Below are positions 1 through 11,319 of a DNA stretch of 64,000 nucleotides, one piece after another. The DNA is taken from contig CM055315.2 in NCBI GenBank assembly GCA_029255685.2, positions 48,899,705 through 48,963,704 of the forward strand, written 5' to 3'. Each line of letters begins with the position of its first letter. Position 1 is the stretch's first letter. A program made the position numbers and the translations under genes. Under the pieces are notes generated by a model. It did not search any database and was not told the DNA's origin. It saw nothing but the letters and a program-made list of their open reading frames with translations. Source of the DNA: Silene conica. Taxonomy: Eukaryota; Streptophyta; Magnoliopsida; Caryophyllales; Caryophyllaceae.

Positions 1-133
1 TATAAATGCATGAGTCTACGAGTTTAAATTCAATTTAATATAGACTTAAATCACAACAATAAGTTGCTTATATGGTTTTGTTTTATCTTCTTTTCAGTGT
101 AGAACACGTTCAATTAAAACTGCTGTATAACTA

Positions 134-1354
134 ATGGCTGGTGAAGACCCAATGCCAAGTGTCAAGCTAGCATGTGAATCCTGGCTAAAAGCCTTCATGG
201 ACTCCATGAATCAGTCTACTAGACTGAGAAATGATGGGTCAAACTTCCTTGACTGGGAGGCAGCACTACGGAATGCTGCCATTGCTGACGGAAAGCTTAA
301 GTATTTAACTGAGCCCATTCCGGCACACCCAGGAACTGGAGCTAGAGCTAACGAAGTTCGCGCTCATAGCGACTTCGTCATGGAAGCGGGTGCGATAAAG
401 AACGTACTCATCTATGCAATGGAATCAAATTTGCAAAGACGCTTCATATCCCATGGTGCAAACAAGATTTTCACCACGCTCACTAACGAATTCTCGAAAG
501 CTCCGAGAATCGTTTCTTATGAGCATACCTGTCGCTTCTTTGAGGCGAAACTCCAGAAGGGCCAAGCTGTTAGCCCACATATTCTCAACATGATTGAGAA
601 TATCGAGAAACTGGAGACCCTAAACTGCTAGATCAGTGAGAACATAATCGTTGATCGAATGCTTCATTCGCTTCATGATGGGTTCGCCCTCTTTAGGGCC
701 AACTACTACATGAACGACATGAAGAAGACTCCTCATGAGCTCCACTCCCTTCTCGTACAGACCGAGAAGGATCTGAAATTAAGTGGGAGTGTGAAGCAGG
801 ATGTTCTCATGATCTCCAGTAAGGGAAAGGGTAAAGGGAAGGCTAAAGCTCAGGGCGACCTAGCAGTAGGTAAGCCCAGGTTCAAGAAACCAGGATTTAC
901 AAAGAGCAAGGATACTAGCATGGAATGCCACCACTGCCACAAGACTGGGCATTGGAGGCGCTCATGCCCCGTGTATCGCGAGGACATTAAAGCAGTCCGC
1001 GTTACTCCTGTTGGTATGTCTTCTTCTTCTTTTATTAACCATGCAAGTTGCGGAACTTGGGTACTAGATACTGGTTGTGGTTCTCATCGATGTAATCATG
1101 TGCAGGGCCTCCGAAACCAAGAACCCCTCATCAAGGGTGAGGTTGACCTGCGTGTCGGGAATGGAGCACGTGTTACTGCAGTCTCGAAGGGAACATACGT
1201 GATCCAGCTTCCAATTGGATTCGAGTTATTTTTATATAATTGTTATTATGTTCCTAGTTTGTCCAAAAACATTATTTCAGTTTCTGCACTTGACAAACTC
1301 GGTTATTCATTTGTAATAGAGAATAATAGCTTTATTTCCCCTTACACAATATGA
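134..1354 (+). pseudogene. Copia A gag and protease region, broken
   Basis: Reading frame 134-631 (165 residues) encodes the N-terminal half of a copia Gag (UBN2-like capsid region). A TAG at 629-631 interrupts it where copia C reads straight through, and the same frame resumes to 1354. The second part contains a lysine-rich linker, a CCHC zinc knuckle (CHHCHKTGHWRRSC, about 926-967) that would bind the RNA genome, and the aspartic protease signature WVLDTGCGSH near 1060. The ATG at 134 follows a pyrimidine tract and CAG at 97, a possible splice acceptor. Relative to copia C about 13 residues are missing just before the knuckle. The frame ends at 1354 because of a 1-bp deletion near 1340 that separates protease from integrase. 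Confidence 0.93.
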
Positions 1355-3654
1355 TTTATGGCAAGGCAGTTTCCATGAATGGAATTTATGTTTTAGATCA
1401 AACCACCGAGATATTACATGTGAATAACAAGAGATTAAAGGTAGGTGACAAAGATCAAACTTACCTATGGCATTGTCGTATGGGACACATAAATGAGAAA
1501 CGCGTAAAACAGCTCATACAGAATGGAGCTATCTGGCCCTTTGATTTCGAATCATATGGCACTTGTGAAACATGTCTCATCGGTAAGATGACTCGTATTT
1601 CCTTCAAAGGTGTTGGAATGCGCGCTGCCGACCTATTAGGACTGATACATACGGATGTGTGTGGCCCTATGTCGATCAACGCACGAGAAGGCTATAGGTA
1701 TTTCATCACTTTCACGGATGATTTGAGTAGATATGGCTATGTCTACTTAATGAAGCACAAAAGTGAATCCTTTGACAAGTTCAAAGAATACCAGAATCGG
1801 GTACAGAACCAACTGGGAAGAAAGATTAAAGCACTACGTTCTGATCGTGGTGGTGAGTATCTTTCACACGAGTTTGATCAACACCTTAAAGACTGTGGCA
1901 TCGTTCTACAGTTAACTCCACCTGGAACACCACAATTAAATGGTGTGTCCGGACGGAGGAATCGAACTCTACTTGATATGGTTCGATCCATGATGAGTCA
2001 CACCGTTGTGCCTGATTCATTGTGGGGCTATTCTCTTTTTTCAGCCGCTCTAATACGTAACCGAAGTCCGTCTAAAGCTGTCGGCAAGACTCCATACGAA
2101 TTATGGAAGGGAACGGTCCCCAACTTGTCCTTTATTCGGGTTTGGCGCTGCGAGGTTTATGTCAAGTGGAGACACGAGGATAAGCTCGGCCCGCGATCGG
2201 TCAAGACATACTTTATAGGCTATCCAAAGGGAACTTTTGGTCATTACTTCTACTCGCCAACCGAACAACGTGTTTTTGTTGCGGCTAGTGCGACGTTCTT
2301 AGAGAAACAATTTCTCGAGAACAAGTCGAGTAATAGAACCTTTGATTTATCGGAGGTTCAAGAACCAACTACCGAGCAACCATTGGAGGAAACGGTTCCT
2401 TCAACCGAGGCTGCGGTAGATATTCCTGAGGAACCTAGGAGGTCGGGAAGAGTCTCTATTCCTCCGGACAGATACATTGGTATGGTCGAGGAACATGATA
2501 TAGACGACGTCTTACTCCTAGAGGGTAATGAACCCACGACCCTTAAAGGTGCCATGACCAGTTCTGACTCAAAGCTATGGCTAGAAGCCATGCAATCCGA
2601 GATGGACTCCATGTATGAGAAAAACGTGTGGGATCTTGTGGACCTTCCTGCAAAGACACGTCCCCTTCAATGCAAATGGCTTTACAAGATAAAGCATGCT
2701 GTGGAAGGACAACAAGATATCCACAAGGCCAGACTAGTTGCTAAAGGTTTCACCCAAGTGCCAGGCTTGCACTACGATGAGATCTTTGCACCCGTAGTCA
2801 TGCTGCGTTCCATTCGGATTATCTTAGCGATCGCCACATTTCACGATTATGAAATATGGCAAATGGACGTTAAAACCGCCTTCTTAAACGGTTATTTGGA
2901 GGAAGAGTTGTACATGGTACAACCTGAGGGTTTTATTGATCCAGCACATCCTAAGAAAGTTTTCAAGCTTAAGCGTTCCATCTATGGACTTAAGCAAGCA
3001 TCGCGGAGTTGGAATCATCGCTTCGACCAAGTGATAAAAGAGAATGGATTCATTCGATCAGTCGAGGAACCATGTCTCTATATCAAGTCGAGTGGGAGCA
3101 ATATTGTATTCCTAGTACTGTTTGTCGACGACATACTCTTGATTGGGAATGACATACCTCTCTTATCTTCGGTTAAAGCATGGTTGAAAAACCATTTCCA
3201 GATGAAAGATCTGGGAGAGGCACAAAGAATTTTGGTCATCCGTATCTACAGGGATAGATCACGACGGATGTTGTCTCTCAGTCAGCAGTCAGGAGTCTTA
3301 TATAGATAAGATTCTAGAGAGATTCAGCATGACGAACTCCAAGAAAGGGTTCCTTCCTAGGACTACTGAGCTTCACTTGAGCAAGTCTCAAGAAGCCAAG
3401 ACATTGGAAGAAAAAGAGCACATGAGTCGGATTCCTTATGCTTCGGCAATAGGATCGATCATGTATGCCATGATATGCTCACGTCCAGACGTTGCATATG
3501 CATTGAGTATGACTAGTCGATTCCAAGCTCATCCAGGTGAACCACACTGGATGGCCGTGAAAAACATTCTTAAGTACCTACGGAGGACTAAAGATTGGGG
3601 ATTGACTTACGGAGGCGACTCAACACTCTGCGCCACGGGTTACGCAAATGCTAG
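1351..3654 (+). pseudogene. Copia A integrase, reverse transcriptase and start of RNase H, broken
   Basis: The frame 1351-3309 carries the GAG-pre-integrase HHCC zinc finger (WHCRMGH ... CETC), the integrase core with both Asp residues (HTDVCGP near 1650, RSDRGGEY near 1845) and the reverse transcriptase with FVDDILLIGND near 3120. The third catalytic integrase residue is lost: copia B and C read NGVSERRN but this copy reads NGVSGRRN near 1950, a Glu to Gly change. A 7-bp tandem duplication (agtcagc-like, near 3287) shifts the frame. The rest of reverse transcriptase continues at 3329 in another frame to ATGYANAS at about 3654, where RNase H is cut off by a deletion. Confidence 0.93.
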
Positions 3655-3720
3655 CTTATTGCTAAATGGGTCGACTGCATTAATATCTGATAACAAGTGT
3701 TATACAATATCATAATTTTA
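3655..3720 (+). other. Deletion junction with three templated filler segments
   Basis: Between the truncated RNase H and the truncated 3' LTR lie about 65 bp made of three short copies of nearby LTR sequence. Bases 3656-3674 repeat 3840-3858, 3671-3700 repeat 3779-3808, and 3700-3721 repeat 3739-3760. Adjacent segments overlap by a few bases (TCGA, T). This is the pattern left by microhomology-primed, template-switching end joining. Confidence 0.85.
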
Positions 3721-4297
3721 TGATATTAATTTGGGCAATTATACAATATCATAATTTTATCTGACCATTATTAATACATCGACTGCATTAATATCTGATA
3801 ACAAGTGTACGATTTATAATATAAAATCCCGTGAATAACTTATTGCTAAATGGGTCGAATCACGAATCAGAATAAGGTAAGAGTGGAAAGCCCAATCTTA
3901 CCCTATTCGAAAATTCGGCCGAGTGGTACATAAGGAGGAGACTTCTCCTTATGTCAGGTTACTCTGGTTTCACTGTAAAACAAATCTCAAAGAAATTTAG
4001 GGTTTGAGAGCATTCTTCTCCCATAACCCAGATCTCACATCTAAAACTCAAAAAGGCTCTCCCTATATTGCAAGGCAGTTGGAGAGGATTTCTAGCACAC
4101 GCGACATCGTCTCAATCTAAGTCTTGGGTGCAAGTTATAGGAGGAAATTTGTTTTAATTCCTGTTCTTAGGCCTTTCGCGCAAGGACTAAAGGTTGTACT
4201 CTTTTTCATGCCTTTTCAATCTTATGACCATATTCATGACTGTAATTTTCATTATAATCCTGCAAGTTTAGGGCGAATACATGTTATATTCCCCACA
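3721..4297 (+). repeat. Copia A 3' LTR, 5'-truncated
   Basis: It matches the last 578 bp or so of the copia B 3' LTR (28411-28988) and ends ATTCCCCACA at 4297. At sites where copia B 5' and 3' LTRs differ (for example CGCGACAT, AGGAAAT, GGCCTTTC, GGACTAAAGG, ATCCTGCAAG) this copy carries the copia B 3'-LTR state. Confidence 0.93.
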
Positions 4298-5262
4298 CCT
4301 TCTTCCCACGACTGCCTGCTATATTCGCAACCACCGGCAACCCCCTCGCCGGTCGCCGGCGAAGCAAACCAGACCCAAACCCAGGTCCGGTTTCTCTCCC
4401 ACACGACTCAGCCACCCCATAAGAATTTCCCTGTCGACGTTGACACCAGTGCTACCACCACCCAAAACCGCCTTCTCCGCCTCCCTGACACCGGACTCAT
4501 ACACCACGGTGGTACCACTGTGTCGACCTCCCCCGAGTCAACAGTGGTACCACCCCCTACACCCCCCTGTGAAAGCGTGAGCCAACCCGAGACCAAAACT
4601 GAGATCAAACAGGGAAACGAATTCTCCTTTTTACGCCACCCTGACATTTGAACCCACTGTGACAGCCCTCACACGACTCCCCTGACCACCGCGATCAAAG
4701 AGACAGGAACACAAAACGAAGATGACAACCCGACACTAAACGAATCTAATACCAAAATGCGAGCAGAAACAACTGGACTGAACTATCGACAAGGATGCGT
4801 GTAACCATACCTGATTCCCGGTCAATTCGAAGGGTGTTAGACCGCTCTAGACCGTCGCGTGGACCTCCTTTCCTAAGACTGTAGTGGCGGCAGTAGGGTT
4901 GTGTGGTTGTTTATGTGTAAAGTGACTGGAAAGGAGGTGTGCAGCCTCTTATATGACGGCAGGCAGATTGTGAGGGTCTGAGTGAGTGTTTGAGGGTTTC
5001 TCAAATCTCGTGGGCTGTTTAAGAGTTGTACACGCTTCACGAGGCCCACTCCCCTTTACCCACGGTCTCTAGTTCGAACCCCCACATAGAAAAATGCCAA
5101 CATCCAACGATCCCAAGTTCGAACCCCCACAAAGGCATGTAACAAGTATTAAACGATTACTTAATTTAACAAGTATTAAAAACGTAGGAGCAAGCGTCGT
5201 TATAAAATATATCGTCGACCCATAGAATTATATAAAGGTTAATAATAATACGGGTTATTATA
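4298..5262 (-). repeat. Gypsy LTR M (reversed, partial), target of copia A
   Basis: This is the reverse complement of about 36431-37395, the first half of the complete LTR M at 36431-38518. It starts where copia A ended its insertion (CCTTC flank) and ends at 5262 with the degenerate LTR start TATAATAACCC when read on the minus strand. The following GTTCC (5263-5267) is the same target site that flanks M at 36426-36430 and 38519-38523. GC-rich blocks (4320-4660) give long spurious frames on both strands. No gene is seen. Confidence 0.88.
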
Positions 5263-5640
5263 GTTCCGGGTGAACCTTAACATGCGAAATCAAGAAACCA
5301 CGTTGGACGAGTTGCATAAGATGCTCGTCCAAGCGGAGAGAGACATGAGACTTAATGGAAGTTCTACTAAAGATGTTTTGAACATCGATAAGAAAGGGAA
5401 AGGAAAATTCAAGAGGAGTGCCTTCAAAGGCAAGGGCAAGAAAACCTCCAAATCCAAACCTACTAAAAAGAAGATCTTTTCGAAAGGTGCTTCCACCTCA
5501 TCTTCAAAGGTTGAAGACAAGTGTCATTATTGCACGAGGTTAGGTCTTTGGAAACGGAATTGGCCCTAGTACTTGACCGATCTCAAAGATGGAAAGGTTC
5601 TTGCAGAAGTTATAATTCTCGTTTAGATTCATGTGATTTT
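5263..5640 (+). pseudogene. Copia E gag C-terminal part
   Basis: Reading from 5270, the frame gives VNLNM-like residues, the ETTLDELHKMLVQAERDM helix found near the end of copia Gag, a Lys-rich linker and a degraded zinc knuckle (CHYCTRLGLWKRNWP): the expected His and last Cys are replaced. A stop at 5567-5569 follows, after which YLTDLKDGK continues in frame before further stops. The N-terminal part of this gag is absent here because LTR M interrupts it; the inverted copy at 38519-38884 retains it. A 6-residue-different inverted duplicate of this segment lies at 36212-36430. Confidence 0.88.
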
Positions 5641-7565
5641 GTCAATTTATGTATCTCGATACAAGTTGTAGACTCTCACCCCTTTTAATTTTATTTAAGG
5701 GGCACCTTATAGAGATAAGGGCAAGGAAAAGGAAACTTAAAGTTTCTTACATGGATGGCTATGGTAGCATCCAGTGATTGAAGACATGAAGAGCATAACT
5801 CTATTTTTATCATCGTCTTCTTTCATTTATGCATTTTTAAGAACAATTTCTTTTCTTGTATGACAAGGATTCAAATCCTAAACAATGGTTGTATTTTGGA
5901 TATTGATGACTTGGTTTTCAACCAAAGTCACTCATTTTGTTCTTAATCAAATTATTGATTCCTAGAATGAATTGCATACCTTGTGAAACATGAATTAATG
6001 TGATCTTAATCACTAAAGAAGTACCCTGAAATGTTCATTGTACAATAACATTGTTACGATCAATAAAAAAGAATCAAAGTTTTGATTAATTTAAAACGGG
6101 GAACTACACCACATGAGAAACTCTCAATCAAAATGAGAGATAATTAGTTCATTATAAGTTCATCATTTTCAGTGAAAATGAGAATTTATTTATCAACCCT
6201 AATACTATTCATCATTCAAAACATTGGTTATGGTAAATTACTATCCTTGTATAAATAAGGGTTATTTTAAAGGATAGAGTGAGAGAAAATATTTCCCGCA
6301 AACCAATGGAATAAATGTGGGAGGACACAAAAGGAAATGTGGACACTGATGAATAAACAACAGAAACTACGAGAGGACACTGAAGAAACTACGGGAGGAC
6401 ACAAAAGGAAATGTTCCTTATGTTCATTGTTTCAGAGAGAGGATAAAAAAAACCCCGTGTGAAATCGGAAGGAAAATCGGTTCCTTAATAAATGATATTT
6501 CTCAAAATTATAAGATAATAGAGGAGAAATCATCTCAGTTCGCTCAATGGTAGTCTCTTTTATATCGAAAAGTGTAATTAGGAAATATCACAAGAAATGA
6601 AGAGTTCATTTAAGTAGTGATAATTGATTGATAATTAAAGAAGACCGCTATAGGGATAGTGATACTGGTTCAAGTAGAAGCAAAAGAATAACATGCGAGA
6701 AATGAAAGGTTCATTTAAGAAATGATAAATCGAGTGATGTTGGTTTAGTGGGAGCGATATTCATTAGAGAATTGAACGTACGATTCAGAGAGAATGGTGA
6801 TTCTTTAAAGTGTAAAGAATAAGAAGTCCTCAATTCTTGATGAATAAAGTGTAATATATCATAGGATGATGGAGCTTCACAGGAAGGTTTATTATATTGA
6901 TAATAAAAGGTCACCCATTAGAAATCAAAATGGTTAGATACATTATTCATATTGATGAAATGAGAATCACGTAGTGATTCATACAACCTAAAACTTTTGA
7001 TTAAGTAGCCAAGATAATTGAAAATGTTGGGTTCTCCAAGAGAACGTGTGATGAAAACATAAATAACTACAGAATAGATTTAAGTACTTAAGTGACTAGG
7101 TACTTTAGAGCGATAAATTGATCCCTCTGACATACCAATACATCACGAGTTATAAGATAACAGTGGGAACTTCCTTCAGGAAAGGAAACTCAAAATCTAG
7201 AATAAGTTCTAGATATGTACTCAAATAAAATCATATTATACGAGATAATATGAGATGGAAGGAGACTAAAATTTGTAGGTTATGAAAACATGAATAAAAG
7301 GTTTATTCGCAAATTCAAACCACTAATACAAATTGATGATCATGCATCAAATGCTATGGAGCAGTAATATTGTATTGACTATTCTTGCATAAGAATATCG
7401 TTTGAGTTATAATTAACTCACAATTAAATGATACTTTGTCAAAATCCAAATGGGTTGTAAGAGACAACTTTGAACCCCATAAAGTGAACTGGATTGACTT
7501 AGTATAGCCCCTAGCCGCTTATATGAGGTGACATCTCGAAGCGACTGGAGTGTGAGGCGATTGAT
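5641..7565 (+). other. Noncoding interior of copia E
   Basis: AT-rich sequence with stops in all frames. I recognise no protease, integrase or polymerase motif. Bases 7140-7383 recur inverted at 35980-36212, directly joined there to the gag tail, so the inverted copy lacks 5465-7140. The last 150 bp (CCCCATAAAGTGAACTGG near 7478) resemble the 3' region of copia F near 62850, so this is probably 3' untranslated sequence of the element. Confidence 0.6.
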
Positions 7566-7830
7566 CACTACTACAGAAACCCTTAAGAACATCGGTTAAT
7601 GGATCCAAAATCTGATGTAATTAATTTGCACATCAGTTGATTACAAAAATCTGATGTCCTTATAAAGTAAAGGACATCGGTTTTTATTTCAAACCTATGT
7701 CCATAAGTATTGATTTTAATGCACATCAGACTAAATGACAACCCATGTACATTAATTGATAAAGGACATCAGTTATTTATTTAAGCCGATGTGAATTGTC
7801 TCGTCTAACATAAATAAATTGAACAACCCC
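7566..7830 (+). repeat. CACTA-1 left subterminal repeat zone
   Basis: After the terminal inverted repeat, the motifs ACATCGGT, ACATCAG, CTGATGT and CCGATGT recur in both orientations within about 240 bp. In CACTA elements such short subterminal repeats are the binding sites of the TnpA-type protein. Confidence 0.8.
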
Positions 7831-8430
7831 AAAAAGCTTAAAACCAACCACGTACTCCACCATTACTTCTCATTGAGGAGTTGTTTAACCCCGTCCTTTA
7901 ACCTTTTCTCTCATCCCCGTCGACAACTGCCTGCTACCGCCTTACATTTTCAGTCGATCACCAACTTCATCCTCTTCATCTGGATCTAATTTTTCAAGGT
8001 TTGCACATCTTTTTCCAAATTTGGTATTTATTCTATTAGGGTTCAAATTGTGATTATAAATCAAATTGCGCTTAGGGTTCGAATTTGGGGATTTTCAGTC
8101 GATCACCATCTTCATCCTTTTCATCTGCGGTCGATTGTTTAATTCCACAATAATAGAAAAAATACATTTGGCTGAACTTATTAACTGCGTATCGATCTGA
8201 GTTAGGGTTCATATAATATTGGGGTTTTTTTTTTTTTGCTGAACTTATTAACTGCGTATCTTAGTGGTGTAATTCAAGTACTAATATGTTACAGAGTAAT
8301 CGTATTATGTCTGATTTGATATTGTGATTAAGGGGTATACGCAAGTAATATGAATGTAAAGTTGTGTCGGGATATAATCAAGAGATTCATAGGATAGCCG
8401 AAAATTTGAGCAAGGGAGAGCCTTTGAAGA
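7831..8430 (+). other. CACTA-1 interior without recognised coding sequence
   Basis: Between the subterminal zone and the methyltransferase fragment I see no conserved reading frame. A near repeat of TTTTCAGTCGATCACC occurs at about 7948 and 8092, and CTGAACTTATTAACTGCG occurs twice (8172 and 8239). It could be captured 5' untranslated or promoter DNA. Confidence 0.4.
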
Positions 8431-8439
8431 CATGGATTA

Positions 8440-8810
8440 CATTGAAGAAGAATATACTGTATACTAACTATCCAACCCGACGAAGAGGGTGGTGTAGATA
8501 ATAAGATTCTCAGGTTTGATTTTACTGAGTTGTTGCAGTCAACTCTGAAGGACTTTGTGGTTATAAAGATCAATGTGGAAGGGACTGAGTTTGATCTCAT
8601 CCCAAGGTTGATTGAGAAGGGGTTCGTTTGCATGATTGATGAGGTTTTTCTCAAATGCCATCATAATCATATTAATTGGTGGCAAAGGTGTTGTCCTGGG
8701 CTGAGAAGTGCTAACTGCTAAGTAGGAGAATCTTGGGGACAATGCTTGAACCTTTTTACCTCCTTCAGAGAACACGTAGTTCTAGTTCATCAACGGTTAT
8801 GATTGACTGA
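8440..8810 (+). pseudogene. Captured fragment of a plant FkbM/DUF7870-type methyltransferase-like gene
   Basis: One frame (8513-8710) reads FDFTELLQSTLKDFVVIKIN, then VEGTEFDLIPRLIEKG, IDEVFLKCHHN and WWQRCCPG. I recognise this as the C-terminal region of plant S-adenosylmethionine-dependent methyltransferase-like proteins (typically VEGTEFDLIPRL ... IDEIFLECHYN.WQRCCPG). After a frame break near 8720 the match resumes as QCLNLFTSFRE and VLVHQ at about 8736-8800, the expected C-terminus. Frameshifts and stops make it a pseudogene fragment captured by CACTA-1. Upstream, 8400-8500 may contain further degraded exon sequence. The family call rests on memory of the motif, not on a search. Confidence 0.72.
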
Positions 8811-9890
8811 TCGCTAACATATCTTTAAAGGTGCTACCAACCTGCCCTGGAGTTACATTATGCTATACTGAAATGTTTTTGATAGACGGTGTGGTAGCTG
8901 TTTCTTGTTTCATAGTTACTCTCAGTTCTTACCTGCGAATGAAGTACTTCTTACCTAATTTCAATCGTACATTCTTTGATTCTTCCATTTTTTTGGTTTT
9001 ATATGGTTACTGTTTGGTGTTTTTTTCCTGCTTCATGTTTGTTACTTTTCTAAAGGTTGTTATTTTAAGACATTATTTACCCTTTCTACACTTGTATAAC
9101 CTCTGTAAATCCATTGTGCCTCATCAGGTAATTTTGCTTGAGACATGGCATGACTTTATCCGTCTGATGAGGCTATATTCATAATATATAACAAGAACTT
9201 TTCTGATGTTAAAGCATGTGGGCTGATTTTCAGGTTAGTACTTCCTCAAAATCTTATATGAGCGTTAGAGTCATTAACTTTATAGTTTTGTTTTTGGTAA
9301 AATGTGAGAGATGTATTAATTAATAATGATTCATGAACAACAACCGACTATACTTAGCTTAAAAAATGTAAATACTATAGCAAATTGACACAAAAGCTAT
9401 GTCAATTCCTAGTCTGCTCAGCCATCTACTATCCTTATTAATTATTTAAAAGGATATACAATTTTCCTTTCATTCTATTTCTAATTGTATTGTTAATCTA
9501 TTTTCCTATTCTGGCAGGACCTGCATCTCTTCTTACTTACCGCGCTTGAGAGCTGCAATGAATGCCATAAAGACGCTCAGAGGCAGCAAACACACTCATA
9601 AGTGCATAAGTGGTAATATTGAAAGTGATAATATGGGTGCTTGATGATGGTACACAACCATGTTTTATAGAACACTTGTTGGTTTGGCATCTTGAAAGAT
9701 CATTTTTTAGAGCACCAAGTCATTGAATAAGCATGTTGATGTGCTATATAGTTTGTTGTTTGACTTGAAGTTATATCAGTTTCTTTGGGCATTGTTGGAA
9801 GAATGTTCCCGTCTTGAGACACCTTATCAGTAGCTTTTATTGCGTATTTAAGAACTTGTTTCTGATGTTACTCTGTTTGTATCCTTGCTG
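8811..9890 (+). other. CACTA-1 interior, intron-like spacer
   Basis: AT-rich sequence with scattered stops; an open frame at 8831-9184 gives a hydrophobic peptide with no recognisable motif. A short GC-richer stretch after CAG at 9517 (to about 9610) looks exon-like but I cannot identify it. Much of this is probably introns carried along with the captured genes. Confidence 0.4.
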
Positions 9891-10634
9891 CAGGACCATC
9901 ATTTTGCATTGCTGCAGAGGGAGACTGAAAAGCTTCAGGGAGACATAGAGAAACTGCAACGGGAGTTGAAGTCCGTTATATTATCACAAATATATCATCC
10001 TCATTTTTCTTTAATGCCTGAATTTGGATTGTCATCTATATGATGATCTTCACACAAAAGACAGTGTTTAGATCTAAATCTTGAGAAAGGGTTAGCAAAC
10101 TCTACTGATTTTCTCTCACGGGCTGATTTTTGAGACAGATAACTTCAATTGCTCTACTACCTTCATGCTAAATCTGTCTTAAATGAGCGCAGGCGTATAC
10201 GTGAGGAACTTAACAATCAGAAAACCGAAACATCCAACATAACAAATAAGCTTGATCGAGTAAAGACCTTCCTAATGAATAGTACTCTGTAAAATCGTCA
10301 TTTCTGTTTATATCTCATTGTTGGAGCCGTATCTCCTGTACAATATTGACTCTTATATGAACCGGTTTCACAAGTACATCTGAAAATCATAGCAGATAAG
10401 TTTATTGTAGTATTGCTATTTTGAGATGCGTGATCGCTGATGCTAAAGTGAAAATTCTCTGTTAGATTGTTTCCTCCGTTTTCGACTAACTTGATTTAAA
10501 AACATGTTTTTCAGGAAATTCATGCGCTACGGGCTCAACTAGAAGCTCTAAAGTATGAAGTCATCAAATATTGCATTGGTTCACTGGTCTCCATTTCAGC
10601 AGTGGGTCTTGCTGTGATCAGGATCCTGTTATAG
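9891..10634 (+). pseudogene. Captured fragment of an FMP32/MCUR1-like (DUF1640) mitochondrial coiled-coil protein gene
   Basis: Three exon-like blocks read in order. 9891-9971 gives QDHHFALLQRETEKLQGDIE and more coiled coil; about 10192-10260 gives RRIREELNNQKTETSNITNK; 10515-10634 gives EIHALRAQLEALKYEVIKYC followed by a hydrophobic segment and a stop (SAVGLAVIRILL). This is the C-terminal coiled coil plus single membrane helix of the DUF1640/CCDC90 family, which in plants is annotated FMP32 and sits in the mitochondrial inner membrane. Intervening sequences begin after the block ends and finish in CAG (9893, 10192, 10514), so the capture was of genomic DNA with introns. The N-terminus is missing. 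The blocks themselves look little damaged. Confidence 0.8.
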
Positions 10635-10714
10635 GTACTTCATTTTACAGCATTAGTGAAACTGCAGATGGCTAATTGACTGTCGTGAAATTAAAATCAT
10701 CATTCTTTTTGCAG

Positions 10715-10985
10715 TGTTCGCGTCAGCAAGGTGACATTGAATGCGGGTACTACGTAATGAGGTACATGCTAGAAATACTCACTCGAGCTAATCCGACTGC
10801 ACCTATCGAAGAGGTCAGATTATCCGTATAGCGTTTACTGCATCAATGTTTTATTTGTCAATTATTATTATTAAAGCTAGAATTTTGTGTATTATTTACA
10901 GGTTTTCAAACACCGACTGCCATATTCCCAAGAAGAAATCGACGAGGTCAGGGACTTGTGGGCGGACTATTTTCTAAATGCATAG
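10715..10985 (+). pseudogene. Captured Ulp1-type SUMO protease C-terminal exons
   Basis: Exon-like block 10715-10815 reads CSRQQGDIECGYYVMRYMLE, containing the oxyanion-hole Gln and catalytic Cys region (Q..DIECGYYVM) of C48/Ulp1 cysteine proteases. A second block after CAG, 10902-10985, reads VFKHRLPYSQEEIDEVRDLW and ends FLNA with a stop, the usual C-terminus of plant Ulp1-like proteins. The His and Asp catalytic residues would lie upstream and are absent. Ulp1-like domains are known passengers of plant CACTA and Mutator elements. It may derive from another transposon rather than directly from a host gene. Confidence 0.8.
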
Positions 10986-11319
10986 TCTTTCTAGCTAGTA
11001 ACGTAGTACGTACTTTGATTTTGCAAACTAAGCCGATGTTTGGTTAGTTGTTGAACTTGTGATCTCTAGGCTATTTTGGATGTCGTCTAAAATGACAAAT
11101 AACCCTATATGTTTGGTTAGTTGATGATTTTGGATAATGTATATGAAAGACGACCGACCTTTGTCGTGATTTGCTTTGTCCATGTCATGTTTAATGAAAG
11201 ACGAACGACTTTGTCGTGCTTCGCTTTGAATTTGTGTTTGTTTGGTTGATGGTATGGCAGTCTTGCTGGCATCTGAATAATGTATACTGGTGGTACAAAT
11301 TACCATCAATATCAGCTTT

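Larger units (their letters stand above)
1..4297 (+). mobile_element. Copia element A, decayed Ty1/copia retrotransposon (5' end off window)
   Basis: Position 1 lies in the leader of a Ty1/copia element nearly identical to copia B (23020-28988). It keeps gag, protease, integrase and most of reverse transcriptase, but a large deletion joins the early RNase H region (about 3655) to the middle of the 3' LTR (3721-4297). The element shares with copia B a stop after gag residue 165, a 1-bp deletion before integrase and a small in-frame gag deletion, and it has private lesions. The 3' LTR ends in CCCCACA at 4297 and is followed by the same flanking DNA as copia B. It is dead as an autonomous element. 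Confidence 0.95.

Noticed and set aside
4124-4651. Overlapping long frames on both strands in GC-rich DNA (also 28972-29343 and 61294-61818)
   Set aside because: They span LTR ends and the GC-rich part of LTR M/H, are Pro/Thr-rich by composition, and the homologous LTR copies do not keep the frames.
5065-5125. tRNA-like GTTCGAACCCCCAC motifs
   Set aside because: Only a T-arm-like segment; no acceptor, D or anticodon stems can be drawn around it, so no tRNA gene is called.
8831-9184. 117-codon hydrophobic frame inside CACTA-1
   Set aside because: AT-rich intron-like sequence between captured exons, no domain and no matching continuation.
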